Assembly (NCBI GenBank): GCA_039029915.1
Contig: JBCCFD010000252.1
Location: 1 to 11,060, forward strand
DNA from: QQUD01 sp039029915
GTDB lineage: Bacteria; Chloroflexota; Anaerolineae; Promineifilales; Promineifilaceae
Direction: 5' to 3'
DNA: 11,060 nt
Position 1 is the first letter of the stretch. The number at the start of each line of letters is the position of its first letter. Both the position numbers and the translations under genes were made by a program. Shown here in pieces: positions 10,664 through 11,060 of this stretch. Under the pieces are notes generated by a model, which worked only from the letters and a program-made list of their open reading frames with translations, searched no databases and had not been told where the DNA came from.

Positions 10664-11060
10664 CTACTTTCCTTTAAACTCCGCCTGCCGTTTTTCTGAA
10701 AATGCCGCGAAGCCTTCGGTGGCGTCTTCAGTGTCGTAGAGGGGGCGAATAAGCGCGATTTCGTTTTTGAGGCCATCAGCGAGGCTCATTTCCATGCCGT
10801 CGTAAGTGGCGCGTTTGATGTTGCCAATGGCGATGCTTGGCCCAGCCGCCAGCTTGGTGGCGTACGCCATAACGTCATCCATAAATGAGTCGGCGGGGAA
10901 TAGCTTGTTGAGGATACCTAATTGATGGGCTTCTTGGGGGCCAACTCGTTCGCCAGTGATCATCATTTCAAGGGCTTTGTTTTCGCCAATGAGCCGAGGT
11001 AGACGCTGGGTGCCGCCGTTGCCGGGTAAAATACCAAGGGTGACTTCGGGGAGGCCGAGA
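10664..11060 (-). CDS. Enoyl-CoA hydratase, C-terminal part (cut by window edge)
   Basis: The last 131 codons of a crotonase-family gene are present; the frame is open to the right edge, so the ATG at 10966 is internal. The visible part starts LGLPEVTLGILPGNGGTQRL, which carries the second hydratase Glu (in LPEV) and the GGTQRL motif. It ends in FSEKRQAEFKGK, nearly the same tail as the other hydratase here (FREKRKPKFQGK). The first catalytic Glu and the oxyanion-hole loop lie outside the window. It is the most upstream gene of the visible minus-strand cluster, 96 nt before paaA. A 2,3-dehydroadipyl-CoA hydratase (PaaF-like) role fits, but is inferred from context. Confidence 0.9.
   Translation of the reverse strand, partial: LGLPEVTLGILPGNGGTQRLPRLIGENKALEMMITGERVGPQEAHQLGILNKLFPADSFMDDVMAYATKLAAGPSIAIGNIKRATYDGMEMSLADGLKNEIALIRPLYDTEDATEGFAAFSEKRQAEFKGK

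Noticed and set aside
4643..11060. Transposase or integrase traces around the aromatic cluster
   Set aside because: No transposase-like protein, terminal inverted repeats or target duplications were found.

Overview
The window looks like chromosomal DNA of an aerobic, free-living bacterium of moderate GC that degrades aromatic acids through CoA thioesters. I cannot fix the phylum. A very frequent palindrome, ACGGCCGT (15 exact copies), and AC-rich intergenic tandem repeats suggest a genome with highly iterated short words. Chloroflexota is one guess, held loosely.

Left part, plus strand (349-2218): a MerR/BmrR-type regulator with a GyrI-like ligand domain sits behind a promoter with the 19-bp spacer and dyad typical of MerR-activated promoters. 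It is followed by an SRPBCC (START-like) small-molecule-binding protein, a 4-oxalocrotonate-tautomerase-like protein and a rho-independent terminator. A truncated DinB-family gene is divergent at the left edge.

Middle (2182-4493): the C-terminal remnant of a haloalkane-dehalogenase-like hydrolase (minus), an intact soluble cytochrome P450 (plus), and a small YjbR/TfoX-like gene (minus) whose 3' end overlaps the P450 by 14 bp. The stretch looks more AT-rich, and lacks the genome's palindrome between 1825 and 4135. A degenerate REP-like inverted repeat lies upstream of the YjbR-like gene.

Right part, all minus strand (4643-11060), in transcription order: an enoyl-CoA hydratase (cut by the window edge), paaA, paaD (DUF59 domain only), paaB, a 187-bp gap with a strong inverted repeat, a second PaaB-like small protein, paaC, a separate zinc-ribbon protein that matches the missing C-terminal domain of PaaD, a second enoyl-CoA hydratase, a benzoate-CoA-ligase-family enzyme and a YdiI/PaaI-type thioesterase. 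Several junctions are 4-bp ATGA overlaps, which implies translational coupling.

Together the right-hand genes read as an aerobic aryl-CoA pathway: the ligase makes the CoA thioester, the PaaABC-like di-iron oxygenase epoxidises the ring, hydratases/isomerases process the product, and the thioesterase rescues dead-end CoA esters. Most unusual are the split PaaD, the two PaaB-like subunits, and the pairing of a benzoate-CoA-type ligase with PaaABC. No paaE reductase, paaZ or paaK is visible, so these must lie outside the window or be replaced.
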